Source of the DNA: Lates calcarifer
Lineage: Eukaryota > Chordata > Actinopteri > Centropomidae
Length of the DNA: 64,000 nucleotides
Assembly: GCF_001640805.2 (NCBI RefSeq)
Contig: NC_066850.1
Location: forward strand, 18,883,431 to 18,947,430
Direction of reading: 5' to 3'
In this document: positions 24,200 to 38,782 of the stretch, piece by piece
How positions within the stretch are numbered: the first letter of the stretch is position 1
How the letters are laid out: every line of letters begins with the position of its first letter
Notes under the pieces: generated by a model
Database searches by the model: none
What the model was told of the DNA's origin: nothing
What the model saw: only the letters and a program-made list of their open reading frames with translations
Translations under genes and position numbers: made by a program

Positions 24200-24480
24200 T
24201 AATGTCAGGGTGTGTGTCCACCAGCTGAAGATCAGCAGGACCCTGAACATCAATGTAAATCTGCTACAGACTTAAGACAAAGAAAATCCACCTTGTGGAG
24301 TCAGAGTCCAGACCTGAACCCAACAGGACTGCTGTGGAATGAGCTCAGAGAGACATTCACACCAGACATCCTGCATCCAGCTCTGCAGGTGGCTCCAAAC
24401 TTCCTCCTGAACATTGATCAGAGACTGGAAGAGCTGGACTAAGGCTACTGCTGCCAAAGGAAGTTCAACCATTTATTAAA
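24200..24480 (+). pseudogene. Tc1/mariner-like transposase C-terminal fragment
   Basis: The reading includes WSQSPDLNPTGLLWNELRE. SPDLNP-x-x-x-x-W is the signature around the second catalytic region of Tc1-like transposases. Only the C-terminal part is seen, without terminal inverted repeats. The neighbouring L2-like and repeat-tail pieces make this a small cluster of nested remnants. Confidence 0.55.
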
Positions 24481-24489
24481 TTCAAGAGT

Positions 24490-27400
24490 TTACTTTTCTT
24501 GCCACTGTAGTTTTTATTTATATGAATGTATTACCTGGACATGTATTTGTACATTTTTTGTATGTGTATTACAGTGTAATTTTCGCAGATCTGGTGTATA
24601 AATCCTAACTATATGCACAACAATTTATGCCAGATATTAAGTGAAGTATAAACTGTTGACATTCCCTCAGAGGCCAAAATAAAAAGTCAAATTATTGTTT
24701 CTCACTCAATATCTTGTTTTAGTGCATCAATCTGAAGGCAAAACTAATGGAATTCAGTGGAGCAGACTGTCTGGCATATTCAGATCACTAGAAGATTGCA
24801 GTATTGACCAAATGTCAGCAATAGAGCAATGCAGTGATTGAATAAGCGAGGATACATAATCGAAGCTGAGGAGTCTGCCAGGACTGCCTGCTGCTGCCCT
24901 CATAACAACTCTCGGAAATTCTCAAAATCATTAGCACACATGGACACATGCACATACACACACACATCATTGTCCATTATTATGGGTTATTGTTTTTGAT
25001 AACTGAATGATATAAAAAAAAAGTAAACAAAAGAAATAAATATAGTATAGCCATCCTTGAAGTCAGACATAGTGATCATACAGTATATTTTCTGTACATT
25101 CTATTTACAGCTTGGAGTGCTATTTCTAAGCCTTCTCTATGCTGTTAGGAATGAATCTTTGGTGGGGAATTTCTTAGTTATTTCTTATTTTCCTGAAGAT
25201 CATCAGTATATTAAGTCTAAAATATTCGATTAAGCCAATAAAATACCAACTACCAACCGTTTCAGCTGTAGAATGTAACCCTTAAGAGGGATATGACCTG
25301 CCTGCCTGGGCTGTGTACCACAAAAGCACTTTGCAGGCACTGCTTTGACACAGACCCTAAGTGGCATCACTGTCACCTTTCACAAATAATTATTACTCAC
25401 AAACTGTAGAGAAATTTTGAGTGCTGCAGGGCTCTTGCATGCTCATGCATGGGTTGCAAGTATGACATTTATTTTCAGTAATGAAATGCATCAAAATAGC
25501 TCAAATCGTGTCTCTCGGTTAGTGTGCTGAGCTGCTTCCCACCAAGTATAAGACATCCACTGACTATTCTGCATCCATTTTTTTAACCCAAAATGATCAT
25601 AGGTTTGATTGTCCAATTCATCTGTTTGGTTCATATTCAGCCTATGACTTGTGTCTGTTCATGTTTGTCAGCTTGACAACATCTCTTCATTCTGACAATG
25701 TTATTTATAAACCAATACATGAATGAATGCATACAACAGCAGCAAGCACTGATTGATATAATTCCCCTGCCACTGTCTGAAAAAGACATCATAAAGGAAT
25801 CTATAGGACATTATATAACACATTTAAAATGCTTGTTTATGGCAATGAAAATACATGAAATCATGTGTAAAAATAGAAATGTATACAGTGCAAACATTGC
25901 AGACATTAAGTTGGTGTCTTGGTCATAGCTCACTTATGAAATCCTACCACAGTTTCTCTCCTGCTGGGCTGCTGACAGCGTTGTCAGTTGGTTTCAACTC
26001 ACCATAACACCAGTAGCTAAGAGTATCAGAGTGGCCAACTGAAATGAGTTACTTTGTCCTAACTTGTTGTCTGGTGTCATTCTGCCATTCATCTCCATCA
26101 TGTCTCTACTGATGTCTCCTTGCAGAATTCTGTGTGTTAACAGTGAGGCAGCTAAAAAAAAAGTGTAATGTTTTCATGCAAGCCAGAGAGAGGGCCTGAC
26201 CAGATCATGCTACAGGACAAATTATCAACTACAGCACCTTGATACTTTCACAAAAGAATAACAATAATTAGATGTACTGAGTCCAGATTAACATTTTCAC
26301 TTATTTTCTCAGAGTTCCCACCAGGAGAAGAGGTCCACAGATCGAGACAGAAACATGGGCTGCTAATAAGTCAGATGATAATTCATTTTAAGGATAAGCA
26401 CAAGGGCACACTTAATGCACGCAAATAATAAGATATATAAGAGGACACACAGAGCATGTCCTGTGCTAAAACAGTGGCAATCAGGCACTACAAAAACACA
26501 GTTTGAGCAAAAAGCACTATAAGTTAGTAGGTCTAAAGTGATATCAGTGACCATAAAGGAACATACTATTCAGAGAAATACTTGGTAAATAATTAAATAT
26601 TAAATATATATGTTAAGATAAAATTATATAAACTAGGAGCAGTCTCAGAACAAGGCTTAAGGGTACATTGTAATAAAATGTCAAATAATAATTCAGTCAA
26701 AAAGAACAAAAACAGTAATAGGTAGCGCAATGGTTTAAAAAAAAAAACAAACAACTGAGTGAGCAAGCTAAGATCAGCAAAAAAAAAGCAGCACTGGCAA
26801 TCTTCATCCTAAAAGGAGACAGACTTAACTTATTACAGCAGCCAAAAACATTTCAACTTGTGTAATATCCATGCTAGAACAAAGATTAAGATATTAGAAA
26901 ACATAGCAATGCTTTCCCCCACCTGCCAACCTGTAAGCCTTTCCTGAGGGCAAACATAACATGGCAGGGGCAAGGAAAGAGGAAAGAGTACTGAAAAATT
27001 GTATTCCAGCAAAAGTAATGTTACTTTTACTCAAGTGGAGTAAATGTAAGTCAGATAAAGTTTTTTAAAAAGTTAGTTAAATGTTCTCTGAGTAAACATT
27101 GCTATGTTACTTTTTTAAAAGAGGATGTGTAAAAAATAATTTGGTGATAATAATGTTACATGCTATAGCTATTTAAAAGATAGATTACAACATAAAATAC
27201 AGTGAAATATAATGCATATATGTTATATGCCAGAGTGAAAACTACACTGACTCCTTATGTCCAAGTGAACAATAAAATTCCATCTCTATATACAGGAGCT
27301 TTGCAGCCTTTATTAGAACTATTTAGAAATTACAAATGTGCAGCTACCCTCCTGGATATTGTCAACTACAGAGTTAGTTCAAAAAGAGGACAAAACTCCA

Positions 27401-30400
27401 ACAATGACACCTAAACTGACTTTCTTGTCTTTGCTAAAGAATGTCTTGATATGACAGAATATTTGATTATAATATACAAAGAAAAGAAAAAGAATTGTAT
27501 TGAAGCATTTTCATGTACTCTCAGTTTTCTGGGTCTCCTGTGACATGAGCTCTATCCACCAAACTCTTGCTGCAGAATAATGCACCCACAACTAGGCAGC
27601 TCACAAAGTAATATGTGTTCCAGTTACAGATATGTGTAATTAGACTAGCATTTCACATAAAACGTAGAATGTCCATAATAATAAAAACTTTACTGACTGT
27701 GGAAGCAGAAGTACCTATCTTTTTCATGCAGTTTGGTGTCATTTAGAGCTCCTCTTTGTAACCTGCATTGGCACTAGGAGGAATTATTTCTATCAATGAC
27801 CGGTGACTTTAAACAAATATAGTCAGAAATGGCCTTTACCAGGAGATACAGATCAATATGGGGAACACATGGAGAAAAAGTATTTGACTATGTGAGGTAC
27901 ATTTACTGAGTTATTAAATGCTTTTATGTTTATTATAGCACCTCCTTATGACATGGGACAATAACAACAATATTAATGATAATACTGTGAATGGAAACAA
28001 TGGTAGCACAGCTCACAGGAACAGCCGTCAGAGATGTTTTTAAAGCTTAGTGACACATAACATATTTAGTCACATTACACACACGAGGCACTGGAATGGA
28101 CATGTACTTTTTGAACTGCCAGTTACATTATTAAAGTCTGACTTCTGTTCAGTCTTAAACATCTCTTGTCAACCCAGCAGATCTGTGCATGTTACAGTGT
28201 GTCTGTAAATTGAGGTAGTCATACAGGCCTTAGGTAGTGTTTAAATTCTCATTTGAAATGTGGACAGTGTGGCTCCATCTGTTTCACACAGGCCTTCTGA
28301 GCAGCCCTCAGTATCACACACTGTTTGATGGGAACAATACTTGCCTAATGGACCTTCAAGAGCTCATTTGTTTGAAGCAATTATTCCAAGGCAACTGTTT
28401 CTATGAGGTTTCCCCTCAGCAGAGATTATTCGCTCTTTGCTTTAGAGAATAACTGAAGGGCATCTTTGCAGTTGTGCTGCTAGCAATAAAGAAAGAAAAG
28501 GTAAGACTCCAGGGAAAGCCATCTACCCATTCTGTGAATACAGAGGTGGAGGAGATCAACCAATCAACTCACAATGTGGAAAAACAATCTCAGAAATGAA
28601 AGAGAAGCAGGCCTGAGTCAGCAGCAGGCTTCCTTTTGGTGGCCCAAGCCTTCACATCAAAATGGAGATTGAAAAGCTCCCAAAACTGCGACACAATGAT
28701 CATATGTCTTCCTCCTTGCAACAGGGGCATAATTACAGATGACCTAGCTCCATTTAATACATCCTGACATGGGGCTCGTCGCTCAGATTTGCCACATCTT
28801 GCAGTTTTCCCATCTATAGGAGTCCAATTATCTTGCTTTCTCTCAGCCTTTTCAGCCACAGTCCCATCCAGTTTGGCAAGTGCACATTTCAATATATACT
28901 TCAGCAGCAGCAGCAGCACAATAAAAGCAACAATGATAGCTAAATGCCTATTAGATGTGTCACCCCCAGTATCACTAAAATAAATTCTCATTCAAAGACA
29001 GACAGCTACAGTGTGTTGACAACTGACACCTGACATGTAAAGATATTAACTATCAAATTCTCCTTCTTATCAGTCAACTATTTTAGTTTTCCAAACCTGC
29101 CAGATTCCCTCACTCATCCTCCCCCAGACTGATCAGTGGAGTGCATTTAAAAACAGCCCTTAGCCAAGCTGAAAGCAGCCCAGGATTGGGGGAAATGTCA
29201 AAATGGCTCCAGAAGATGACAGGCCCAATGTGTAGTGGAGCCTGGATCTCTCAGCCTTATCCTTTGTGATTCCCTTCTTTTTTTTCCAGCATATCACTCC
29301 CCCGATGCATAAGAGTGAGAGGAGACAGCTCTTCCTGTTTCTCCTCTCTCTATTAGCTCCCTGGTGGATCTGCCTGTTGTGAAGTGACTCTAGCTGTAAT
29401 CTCTTGCTAAGTTTGTATGTTGTACAACTTGGCATGATTTAACTCAACTTCTCACATTTTTCTTTTTCCCACTCCAGCCACGGTGCAGTGGCATTCCAGC
29501 ATCAAACAGTGAAGGAGAGATGTAATGTTGTGGCCTCACACACACAAACCCTGTAATGCAGTCAACAGTATACGAGCAACTGCAGTTTCAAACTGCTTAT
29601 CTAGGCTGAATCCAGATGGGAAATCATTCCCTAACAGTTTCCTTTCATAAGCGCTGACTGGGGCTTAGCTCCACTGTGTTTATCCCAACGCACAAATCAC
29701 TTTTCAGACTGGTCAAAAGAGCAAATAAACGATGGGAGTAACACTGAGGCTGAGGTTGGCTTTCCACATGGAGTTCCCTGTCATTAATATTGCTTTGGTG
29801 ATCCTGTGCCTTCTACGCATAAATACACTCCACCACACTCACTGGTTGAGGAATGTTTAGGAATCAGAATAAGTCCACTTGACCTAAAAAGCAGAATCCA
29901 ATACTTCACAAAGAGTGATTGTGAAATGGACTGAGGTGACTGCTTCCTCCTGTATTCTCACTGTAGAACGAGCTCTCATCTTGCAGTGTATGCCGAGGCG
30001 GCTGTTGTCACAGGAGATGGCATCACAACTGACACACAGATATAATGGAACAGGATCCAAGTTTTTCCAGTCCCTGTGAGGCTGGGCTGGGGTGTGATGA
30101 TCATAGGGGGATTAGCAGACTGTTGTGCAGGGTGCCCCAACGCTCTAACAGAGCAGTCAATTAAAACATGAAGGAGCAGAATGGGTGGTCTCTGCAAAAA
30201 TAAAAAATAAAAATAAAAAGACAGCAACGAAAGGAGATGTAAAGACTTTGAGTTTTCTTGTACATCAACCATGTCATCTTCTGCTGTGAGCTGTGTTTGA
30301 GTGAAAGCCCTCTCCATCCTAAGGGGCTTTCAACCCCAAAGCAGCATGAACTACATGCCTAATTTGCAGTTTGATGACACAATGGATTCCCATCAAACCC

Positions 30401-33400
30401 TCACAGGTCTGTACATTAGAGACCACAAAAAGACTGTGACACTTTGTATGTATCTGTGATTGCATTTATCTGCATGTCATTTTCTTACCTGTGTTTGATA
30501 GTTAACAGAGAAGAAGCAGACAGCACACATGGGCCACGTCACAGTTCTGTGACATGTGCTATAACCATTCAGCTGCCATAGCTCTCCTTAAAAAAAAAAA
30601 AAAAACAGGATTTTGCATTAATGATTTGATGGGAATTGTTACAGTAAAACTGGTAAGCACTGAATCTTACATTACGACATTAATTGTATTTTTTATGGCT
30701 TTTAAAAATCTGACAATGATCCCTTAAATCTGGTGATTAAAGAGAAGGACAGAGGGAGAAACTCTAAGTCCTCCAAACTCAACATGTTTGTAACACTAAT
30801 GGGTTCAGGTTGGGGAACCATCTAGGTCATGGTTTATAGAAACACAACACAATCTTGCTACTGGGTATTTAATGACACTTCTGATAGTGTGCTTTTCTTG
30901 GAGGACAGTCTACATTTTAGAAATCAATTTAATAAATTAAAGATAAAGTTCTATCTGTGCTCCATGGACAAACTCTGGTCACTGGAAACACTGTTTCTAC
31001 ATCATCATAAACATATCTCTGGTTTTTCTGATCAGCTGATACATCTATGATGAACTGAAACTGCTTCAGAATATTGGCAATACCACTGTATCCATCAGTT
31101 TCCACAGCAACAGCAACTTCCTATAGTGACTTCAAAGTGACTTTCAAATTGATTAATCAAATTAATAACATCCCTGTAATATCCACTAGTCTACAGCCAA
31201 GTTCGAGACTGTGTGGCTGAACTTACACAGTGGTTCTTTGAGCTGTGAATGCTAATGTCAACATGCTCCAATAATTACTATGTTCCCCATCTTAGATTAA
31301 GGTATAAACATGCTGATTAGAATGGATTACAATTTATACTTAAGGCAAATGTTGATGACATTAATTTTGCAGGTATTTGGTCATAAACAAAAATACTGGA
31401 TTTTGCACCCATATTAGGTGCTTGATGAAAGTCCTTAGGATACATGGTCTGGTGTGCCAGTCTATCCAATACTTAAGATATTTAATGGACCAGCTGACAG
31501 ATAGATAGACAGCTATTGAATTTTCCAGAGTCATGCACAGCTATTTTTTAAATACTGTTTCTTTTCATGTTTGTGACTTGAAACTATGATGGGAATGACT
31601 TGCTACCTAAATGCCAAGCTTTAGTTAAACTGTACTTCTTTGCCACTATGTTTACAGAATGGAGTGTATTAATACAATAAGACCAAAATTAAAAGCCTTG
31701 GGTATTATGTTACATGGTTAACTGTAACTGTGTAAACTGAAAGAATATGAAACATCAAGGTTGTGTAATAATGTTTAGAGGTACCAGGTTATCTTAGAAT
31801 TATGAGGTGGACTTTAAGCTTTACTTGTAAAATGAGTTATTAAAAGCTATTACACAACATACCCTTACTCCTCTTCAAAACACAATGACCAGGGTGATTA
31901 ATAGGACAGCTTATACATGATAAATCAGTGGAATTTGCTTGTTTACTTGCCACTGCCATCTCTTAACACTTATGAAGAAAAGACTTTTGAAATAACAGTT
32001 GCCACACACATATGAGCATGTGTATGATAACACATTCGGTATCATAACTGATCTCAGAGCAGTGTACACTGAGCCAGAGGAAGCCTGACAGGCGTACCTG
32101 TCTGTGGCTGGCTATAGCTAGTTACACATCAAAAATCCAAGGACTATTACAAATTTCCATGCGCAAATGTCCAGTAAATGCTGCTCCCCCCTCTGTTTGA
32201 TACACGCCAGCCTTTGTCAACAGGACTCGGCCAAGCTCCGCCCACACCCATGCCCACTAAAAATGACAGAAACAACAGATGCAGTAGCTGGTAGTCAACC
32301 TAGCTGCCAAGACAATAGCCTACTACAAGAGGGCAGTAAACTATAAGATGGATGGGATCCCTTATGGGACAGAACACTGTCCTGAGAAGTCACATCCACT
32401 TCCATATTGTTCTAATTGATGCACATTTTAGCTTTAACTGGTCAAACTCTGCTTACCTTACATGTCCTGATGGAATGCCACTGCTAGAACGTAAAATGTG
32501 TCATGGCCAATTCAGAATTTATTTTGGTGTTCTATAACTTGGGCTCTCCCTGTCAGGGTCTAGTCAAACAAGTTCCATCAGTGGCTAGCCATTGTTTCCC
32601 AGACCTGCAGAATTGAAAGGCCTGTCCTCAGCCATATACCACCCCTCCACTCCTGATTTTCTCACCATTACTGCAGATCAGTAATATTAGAATTATACAG
32701 CTTGTTTTTTATCATGTCACTGATACCAAACAACAGATGCTGGGAAGAAGAGTGACAGAGCCTGCAGCCGTTGTGAAATGAAGTGATTAGCCATCTTAAT
32801 TAGCTGTCGTCTTTGGCCCTGGCCTTCTCTGCATGATGGAAAGTTGTGCTCTGGGGATCAATAGGGAGTAAAACAACAGCCACCCACAAGCCTTCTCTTA
32901 ATCAGCCAGTCCTCTGCTTGGAAGCTAAAAAACAGAGAGTGGGCAGGCTGTTTAGGATAGAGGACACTGTGTGCCCTCTCTATTGGCATCTGCTCACCTC
33001 ATTATTCATCCAGTCAATACGTGTTACACTTCTTGCTTCTTACATCAACTATTGTTGAACTCAACACCTTTGACCTCTTCTATGAATCAATATCAAAGGA
33101 AACTATTCTGCAATGTTTAATTGGATAACAGAGGAATAACCACTGCACTAGTATGCAAGTCCAGTCCAGATCCCAGACAGCTTCATCAATGAAAACGTGT
33201 CTCGATGATGGCTGGATTTCCATTAAATCTGACCCCACCTAACCAACACCACCACGAGACCAAGATTTCACTCTGTATTCCAGCTAATCTCACCATCAAC
33301 TGGCCACAGTTTACTGAGGACATTCACGCATCACAGAGGATGACCCTTTCCATTTTGAGCCTGGTTATACTGCAACCATCAAGTTATCACAAATAATGTT

Positions 33401-33534
33401 CATTGGGGTATGAACTCTTTACATACTATAAAGTCATTCAGTAAAATATCAGTAAAAACAAGGTGAGAGTTTTATGAATTTTGCCAAGGTACAATAAAAT
33501 TTTCAATATGTGTCACATCCAGGTCATGTCTTTT
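24490..33534. other. Gene-desert stretch
   Basis: No exon or transposon protein was recognised. A 133-codon reverse frame at 28590-28991 starts MRIYFSDTGGDTSNRHL and contains a 17-residue hydrophobic stretch, but has no recognisable domain and no supporting context. Sequences at 28230-28450 and 32740-32830 are of even composition without repeats and are possible conserved elements; this is untested. Confidence 0.5.
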
Positions 33535-33960
33535 CATGTGTTCCCCATCCTTTTGGGTCATTTTCTGTTTTATTGTGATATACTCATTTTTGTCTCTTGG
33601 TCCAGGTCCCTTGACTTCCTGCCCTCCTGTTGTCCCCACCTGTGCGATCACTTGCCCCACCCTAATGTGTTGCACCTGTGTCTCATTGTCTTCCCTGACT
33701 CCCAGTATATAAGCCTCCCTCTCACTCCCTTGTGTTTGTCTTTTGTCTCTGTACCAGCATTCCAGCCTTTTCTTCTTGTGAGTTTTGCATTCCGAGTGTG
33801 ACTGCTCCTTGTGTTTTTGGACTTGATTTTGCCTGCTGATGTTGTACCTCCACCTGAACTCTTGTTCTTGTACCTATCTAAGACTGCTATTAAACATTGA
33901 GCTTGTACCTGAACACCTGATTGCTGAGTCGTGCATTTGAGTCCAACTAGTTTGGCATTG
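33535..33960 (+). repeat. T-rich interspersed repeat tail, related to 13490-13830
   Basis: The phrases cctcctgttgtccccacctg, cacctgtgtctcattg, a TATA-like agtatataagcc, ttgtgtttttggacttg, a ctattaaaca polyadenylation-like signal, and gctgagtcgtgcatttgagtcc occur in the order usual for a mobile-element 3' end in fish. The family is not assigned. Confidence 0.4.
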
Positions 33961-35550
33961 CAGTATGTACCACAGGCAGTTACAGGTATTACAGCTAAGC
34001 TTTGAATACAGAATTGTAATGTTGCTATCAGTTTGCAGACACACTCATTAAAAGCACTAATTACTGACTGGTGTCAGAAGAATAAGGAATATGTTACAGC
34101 ATGTAACATGTCTCTTTTGACTGAAGACCTACCTCTTCCAAGAGTACTTGCTCACTGACAAGGTGTGTTGCTCAGGTAAGAGTAAAGGAATAAATCATCT
34201 GAAGTCAGTCACCTGACATCTCTTGAATTTGCTATTTGTGCTTCCATCAGAAGTGTGACTGTGCATAGTTAAAGTAAGAGTGTGTATCTGTGTGTGGGAG
34301 GGACCTTAAAAAGCTGAATGAGCAGCATCACTGAAGGAACCTCAGTGTTAACTGTGTTGTCTTCTCAACCTGATATACACCCTCAGTCTGGTTCAGGTAA
34401 TCACACATGGCTGTTGGCCTGACAGAGTTTGGTGTATCATTCCTTTAACTGTCTACTCTACTGTAGGTTTTCATACTGTGTGTTCCAGTCTGTGGTCATT
34501 ACTGTGGAGCCTATTTTTTAATTGTATAACAAAAATTGCTTTGAAAATTGCTTTCTACACTGCTAACTGCATCTAACCCTTGCATTCCTCACACTAACTC
34601 ATCCTCATGCCAAACACACAGCTGAGTGTTGGCTGCTGAAACCACTGGTGAAGTGTCCCTGGCTTGTTCTGTTTTGTTCTCCGTTGTGATGTTCTGCTTG
34701 ACCGTGGCTCAGCTGTGTTTCCTTCCAGGGGGGCTCATTTGTAAGACTCCCTCCCTGTGCTACTCTAAAGCAAGAACCACTTGCTTACATATGGCTCTCA
34801 ATTAGTTTGGTTACTGTGGGGCTCAGAGAAACTGTAGCAGAGAATGTACTACAGCAAATGACTGACATGTTATTCTTCATAGCCAGAGGAGATTGTGACT
34901 GTTGTTATTGTACTCTCATTAGTGCTGTGAATCTAGAGAACATCAGTGCATGATGATAATCTAACACACTGCTGAGCTCAGACTGCTGGAACTAATGTTG
35001 AACTCAGTGCTGTAAAACAACTACAGTTGGTTAAAAACACAAATTACAGTTTTTTGTTTTGTTTTGTTTTGTTTTTTTTACAATGGGAAAACAACATTTC
35101 TCCATACTGAAGTCACATTTTCAAAAACTCTTCACCACACCACTTCTCTCCTCACCAACAACACACAGCTCAGATCAACAGTTTCATCTCACATCCCAAA
35201 AATGCATCAGTGGCCAATAACTCAAAGCCACTGGCCAACATATTACTTTACATTTAAGTTCTAAACTCCTATAAATGAGACTGGCCAGTTTAGTTTACAC
35301 TTTGCCTACATTCTACATCCAAACAAAACAAAACAAAGGAATACAAATGCATAAACTCCTGTTGGGACACACAACACTGAGACCTACTTTCATTCTTTGA
35401 TGACCTATATGAAATACCTGTGCCAGGTGAGGAGAGGGGGCAGGTGAGGTTGAATTCTCTCCCAGTCACAGGCTGGTTTACAGCTTGTCCTGGGATGGTG
35501 TTATTTTTCCCTCCACCTCACTCCAACTTAAGGCCATGTCTTTCATTGTG

Positions 35551-36900
35551 CTATTTTTTTGTCAGGGGATGCTTAGATAATCCTGCCTTCTCCTGCCAGT
35601 TTTTAATGATAGCATTTAATATCTTACATGTATTTTTAATATTGCTTCTGTTCTCCTCCAGTTGTTTACTGTAGCCCTCTTTTTTGTTGCTTTTCATAAT
35701 TTTTGTCAGTTTGTTGTTGTCTTGTTGTTCAGAGGACATTTTTTCCCACAGGAGAGGATATAATAGATTAAAATGATTCACTCAGTGATACTTCATTTAT
35801 ATCTTCCACATCAACTTACATACTTTGTTTCATGTACATTGTTTCATTAGGTCTTCTTTACAGAAATGAACTGCAACTTTTGTTTTGTGTCTAATTCTTT
35901 TGAGAGTTTTGATGTCTTTCTTGGTCCTGGTTCAGCTCTGGATGATTGCAGACATTAGCAGATGGTCATTTGTGTCATTAATTCATAGTCCACTTAGAAC
36001 TTTATTGTCCACAACATTAATAAATATATTGTCAGTGAGTGTAGTACTGAATGTTGGTCTGGTCTAATTGAGGGATATAGACTCATGTTGCACAGTGATG
36101 AACTCTGTAGTTGTATTGTTCTAGTGGGTTTATCATCGATATTGAAATCCTTTTTTATTACTATGTACACTACCAGTAACCTTTCCTCAAAAGTGTGGAT
36201 ACAGGATCCTGTTTGTCTCTATACACAGCTGATCATTATCTTTTCTTATTTCTCCATCTCAATTTCAACTGTGATGTATTCCATCACCCTTTGTTTTAGT
36301 TCTGTTGATAAAAAACATTTCATATCCCTTAATCTCAACCATATTAGGGTAATTTCTTTTTAAGACAGGCCTCAGGTATCAGTTATGCTGTGAATTTCTT
36401 GTCTAGTTGTTGTAAGCAGTGTTTGAATTTTGAAAAGTTTAAGTTGACGCTTCTCCTGTTAAAATGTATTATCGATATTATTCCTTCCATTTTTACATTT
36501 CTTTTAAACTGCTCCTCTGTGTGGTATTCACAATGGCTGTGTGATTTTCAAGTGTTAATATCCTTTTTTATAACTTGGGATTTATCTTCAGTCTATTCTT
36601 CCTCTCCTTGCGATTTCTGTGTTCTTTTTGGTTTCTTTTAAGCAGGTACCTTTCATTTCGATCTCACCATTGTTAACAGAATTGGCATTGCTGTTGAAGA
36701 AGCCAACCACCTTTCTCTTCAGTGACCTCAGCTGCCCCAGCGTAGGACTGGTGTCTGGTCGTCAGGCCACTAATGATGAGATCTCATGTTCATCCTGGAG
36801 TACTGTCCCAGGTCAGCCACTCATTTCTTTTTCCATGTGTTATTTTTTTCTGAAGTGATTGAACTTCTCCCATTATATTTCCATGATTCTCTTTTGTTGG
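35551..36900 (-). pseudogene. LINE remnant: ORF1 tail, endonuclease and linker, reverse strand
   Basis: Read leftwards, the pieces are: DLGQYSRMN at about 36790 (ORF1-like). Next comes SVNLNFSKFKHCLQQLDKKF at about 36450, the start of an apurinic endonuclease. EIKGYEMFFINRTKTKGDGI follows at about 36300, then LTDNIFINVVDNKVLSGLL with NDTNDHL at about 36030, the endonuclease C-terminal block normally ending in SDHLP. Last is ENRSNIKNTCKILNAIIKN at about 35620, the linker before RT. Stops and frameshifts separate them all. The reverse transcriptase is missing to the left. Gene-like open frames on the + strand here are shadows of this remnant. Confidence 0.75.
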
Positions 36901-37029
36901 GCAGTGATTGTTGCAGTTTTGGCTGATATAAAGCCAAGAGGTTTCTTAGTCTCTTCACTTCAACAGGGACGTTTATAGTTTTCTTCATCCTGACTCTGTT
37001 TGTCTGGTTTTGTCTGATGGGTCTGTTGA

Positions 37030-37490
37030 CACAAGGCAGGTTGGCTCAATGGATTCATGCTGCTGAAGATAAATTCTGACCCTACCATCCGCTGCCTCAG
37101 CAGAAATCCAGATCCATCAGACCGGGCTACATGTTTCCAGTCTTCAACTGTCCAGTTTTGGCGAGTCTCCGTCCACTGCAGCCTCAGATTTCTGTTCCTG
37201 GCTGACAGGAGTGGAACCTTGCATGGTCTTCACCAAAAAGTAGTTACCTCAGTCTTTCTGTCAGCTCCAACTAGTCTGACCATTACCTCTGCCTCTCTCA
37301 TGTCTCCCTCCGCAGGACTTCTGCTCACTGGAAGGTTTCAAGATCGGCAGTTTCAGAAATACCCAAACCAACCTGTCTGACTCCAACAATCATGTCACAA
37401 CCAAAGTCACTGAGATCGTGTTTTTTCCCTCATTCATGATTGATGTGAACTGATTCGATAATTGCATGAATAAGTAGGTGTAGTGCTTAG
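37030..37490 (-). pseudogene. Tc1-like transposase remnant, reverse strand
   Basis: The - strand reads VPLLSARNRNLRLQWTETRQ, NWTVEDWKHVARSDGSGFLL and then a serine/methionine-proline stretch. This is the order around the first catalytic Asp of a Tc1-like transposase family widespread in fish (W-S-D-E; here mutated to R-S-D-G). The + strand end, gataattgcatgaataagtaggtgta, is the usual terminal stretch of these elements. The C-terminal half is missing. Confidence 0.75.
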
Positions 37491-38782
37491 TGTATATAAA
37501 TGCGTACAATGTACGTACAATGTGTACATTGTGGCATTGTTAATGCAATAACTCTAATTAAAATGTCTGCAAGTCTTTGACTTAAGCTTCAACAACCTCC
37601 AGTGATAACCACATTTTTCATGCTTTTTTCTCATGACCAGTCTTTCAGCATAGTTCAGTTTAAATCCATTCTTAATTTAATAAGACAGACAGAATCATCA
37701 AACATGTCTCCCCTCCAGCTCCACTAGCAGAGGTTAGAGGTTATAATGGATTCAGTATAACTATTGTCCTCATCCTGACAGACATAACCACATCTGCTTT
37801 GAAGGACAGAGTACAGCACAAACAATTCCTACATACAACAGATGGCTGAATGTCAGAGGTACACTGAATACTTGAAAGATTTCTGTTCATATTTAAATCT
37901 TTAATCCAGAATGGGATTGTTCAAATGTGAAAATATGGTGTCTTGGAACACTGGCATTTTTCCCTCCAATTTGTACAAAGATAATTCAGCTGTGAGTGTC
38001 TGTGTGTGTATGTGTCCAAAGTCCTCCACAAAGAAGATTTATTCTTGTCAAAGCTTCTTTCAGACAGTATGCATGAATTGCAGCACATTCACAGACATTC
38101 TCACGTCGAGTCACCAACACTTGAATAAGATGAGTTATACAATTATTCAACTAGCAAAACAAATTATGTTAAACAACTGTGTATAACCTGCGCAGCAGTC
38201 ATTGCAGTTTGAAAGTGTTGGCAGAGACTCTGATAAGCCTGCTGCCATCACAGTGGACATGGTGTGTTGCTGTCAAATGAGTGTGGACAGATAGCATGAC
38301 AGAGGTGTAACCAGGGCACGTGGTTTGGTGATATTGTAAGGTCTGTGTTATGCTGCCTTCACTGGTAAATTGAACTGGCTGTGGGAAGGCAGTATTTGAC
38401 TTCCAACGCTGCCCACACTTACTACATCAATGTGCCACGCCCACATCCAGAACTAACCATGTTTTGTTAATGAAGTGGGAATTTTTAATGGTTGCCAGTC
38501 ATTAATGAATTAAGGAGAACACTGCCAATGTCCAGTGTTGCATTTTGTCCAAGCATGCATTTTTGAAGTTGACATTGCTTTTATAAACTACTATTTACCA
38601 GTCAGAGTGACATTGTATTCATCAAGTAAACTTTATATGCTCATTTTATCATGTACAAAGTGACAGCCTAAATTAATTAACAAAACCTGAATAAGACAAA
38701 ACCCAACACGGATGACTTTGTATTCTGCACGAACACCAAATTTACCAATGTACATATATCATCACCAGATTAAAATGAGCCC

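Noticed and set aside
28590..28991. 133-codon reverse frame with a hydrophobic stretch
   Set aside because: A single leucine/isoleucine-rich stretch arises easily by chance. No signal, family or exon structure supports it.
35885..36641. Series of forward frames with hydrophobic peptides
   Set aside because: They are the antisense of the decayed LINE endonuclease on the - strand.
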